A DNA stretch of 64,000 nt from Myxococcales bacterium (lineage in GTDB: Bacteria; Myxococcota_A; Polyangia; Palsa-1104; JAEUJZ01). The notes beneath the pieces are model-generated. The model made no database searches, was not told the DNA's origin, and saw nothing but the letters and a program-made list of their open reading frames with translations. The stretch lies in contig JAEUJZ010000160.1 in assembly GCA_016794505.1 (NCBI GenBank), positions 62,001 to 126,000 on the forward strand, in the 5' to 3' direction. The translations under genes were made by a program, and so were the position numbers. This document shows, in pieces, positions 63,699 to 64,000 of the stretch; positions within the stretch are counted from its first letter, which is position 1, and each line of letters begins with the position of its first letter.

Positions 63699-64000
63699 TT
63701 GAATCCCACTCTTCGCCGAATCCTGTTGCTCACCGTTTTGGCTGTCGTCTTGGCAGGCGGTGTGTACTCCCTGGTTGGCTATTTTCGAGCTCCAAAGGGA
63801 CCGCGCTGGATTACTCAGAAAGTCACGCGCGGTGACATTACACAGGTGGTGAGTGCGACCGGGACGCTGCAGCCCATGGTGCTGTCTCCGGTCGGCTCGC
63901 AGGTGTCGGGCATCGTCTGGAAGATTCACGCGGACTACAACGACGCCGTGAAGAAGGGCCAGGTTCTGGTCGAGCTGGATCCAGCGCTGTTCCAAGCAGC
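63699..64000 (+). CDS. MacA/HlyD-family efflux adaptor, N-terminal part (cut by window edge)
   Basis: About 100 residues visible. A TTG start is the only in-frame option after a stop at 63687-63689. One TM helix (about 7-27; ILLLTVLAVVLAGGVYSLVG) is followed by the start of the membrane-fusion domain with the biotin/lipoyl-like segment (VSATGTLQPMVLSPVGSQVSGIV... VKKGQVLVELD). This matches MacA-type adaptors, which work with an ABC exporter; such a partner would lie beyond base 64000. Confidence 0.82.
   Translation, partial: MNPTLRRILLLTVLAVVLAGGVYSLVGYFRAPKGPRWITQKVTRGDITQVVSATGTLQPMVLSPVGSQVSGIVWKIHADYNDAVKKGQVLVELDPALFQA

Overview
The window reads as a chromosomal segment of a GC-rich member of the Myxococcota (former Deltaproteobacteria). 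The reasons are a MYXO-CTERM-type sorting signal, an FHA/TonB protein with an AgmX/PglI-like C-terminus, duplicated ExbD genes beside an ExbB gene, a Ser/Thr kinase with a single membrane anchor, a DUF4388 (PATAN) regulator, a TIGR04552-like protein and many Pro/Ala-rich lipoproteins. Species cannot be named from the sequence. I found no rRNA, tRNA, insertion sequence, prophage or CRISPR array.

Layout. 1-2938 (minus): a coupled three-gene unit (sterol-desaturase family hydroxylase, TolC-like channel, CusB-like adaptor with a heavy-metal-binding domain, cut by the window edge). 3006-15555: mostly poorly characterised envelope and signalling genes, namely a Pro-rich one-TM protein, a conserved HVQTEDSG protein, a phospholipase C-like protein fused to a second lipoprotein-like half, a cupredoxin lipid-free exported protein coupled to a HAMP receptor, a VWA lipoprotein, and a receiver-PATAN protein. 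15601-22095: a GT-C glycosyltransferase, a TPR protein, a His-studded membrane protein, a GT4 glycosyltransferase and an alpha/beta-hydrolase lipoprotein. 22106-24551: murB-ddl, flanked by a 9-bp repeat tract and a 21-bp minisatellite. 24949-34957: small Cys-rich lipoprotein, valS, S1-domain protein, DUF2911 protein, TPR lipoprotein, CefD-like PLP enzyme and TIGR04552-like protein.

35307-47134 carries the most coherent machinery. It holds an FHA/three-TM/TonB-like protein, a Wzy-like polymerase, a homocysteine methyltransferase coupled to an ABC ATPase, a thioesterase and an orphan histidine kinase. Divergent from the kinase is an ExbB-ExbD-ExbD-HEAT-lipoprotein operon. This resembles the parts list of the Agl/Glt proton-driven trans-envelope motors of myxobacteria. 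A sigma54-like promoter precedes exbB and an ECF-sigma-like promoter precedes the FHA gene. 47265-64000 holds housekeeping genes (RluA, RRM protein, gph, ppk2, crotonase, PlsC-like, mnmG) mixed with a Bor-like lipoprotein, a Ser/Thr kinase, an outer-membrane barrel and several unknowns, ending in a truncated MacA/HlyD-like adaptor.

A window-wide regularity is that about sixteen genes without a Shine-Dalgarno have a TAnnnT-type -10 hexamer only 6-9 nt before the start codon, suggesting leaderless mRNAs. Another set, rich in lipoproteins and the ExbBD operon, has strong GGAGG sites. Start codons were chosen partly on this basis.
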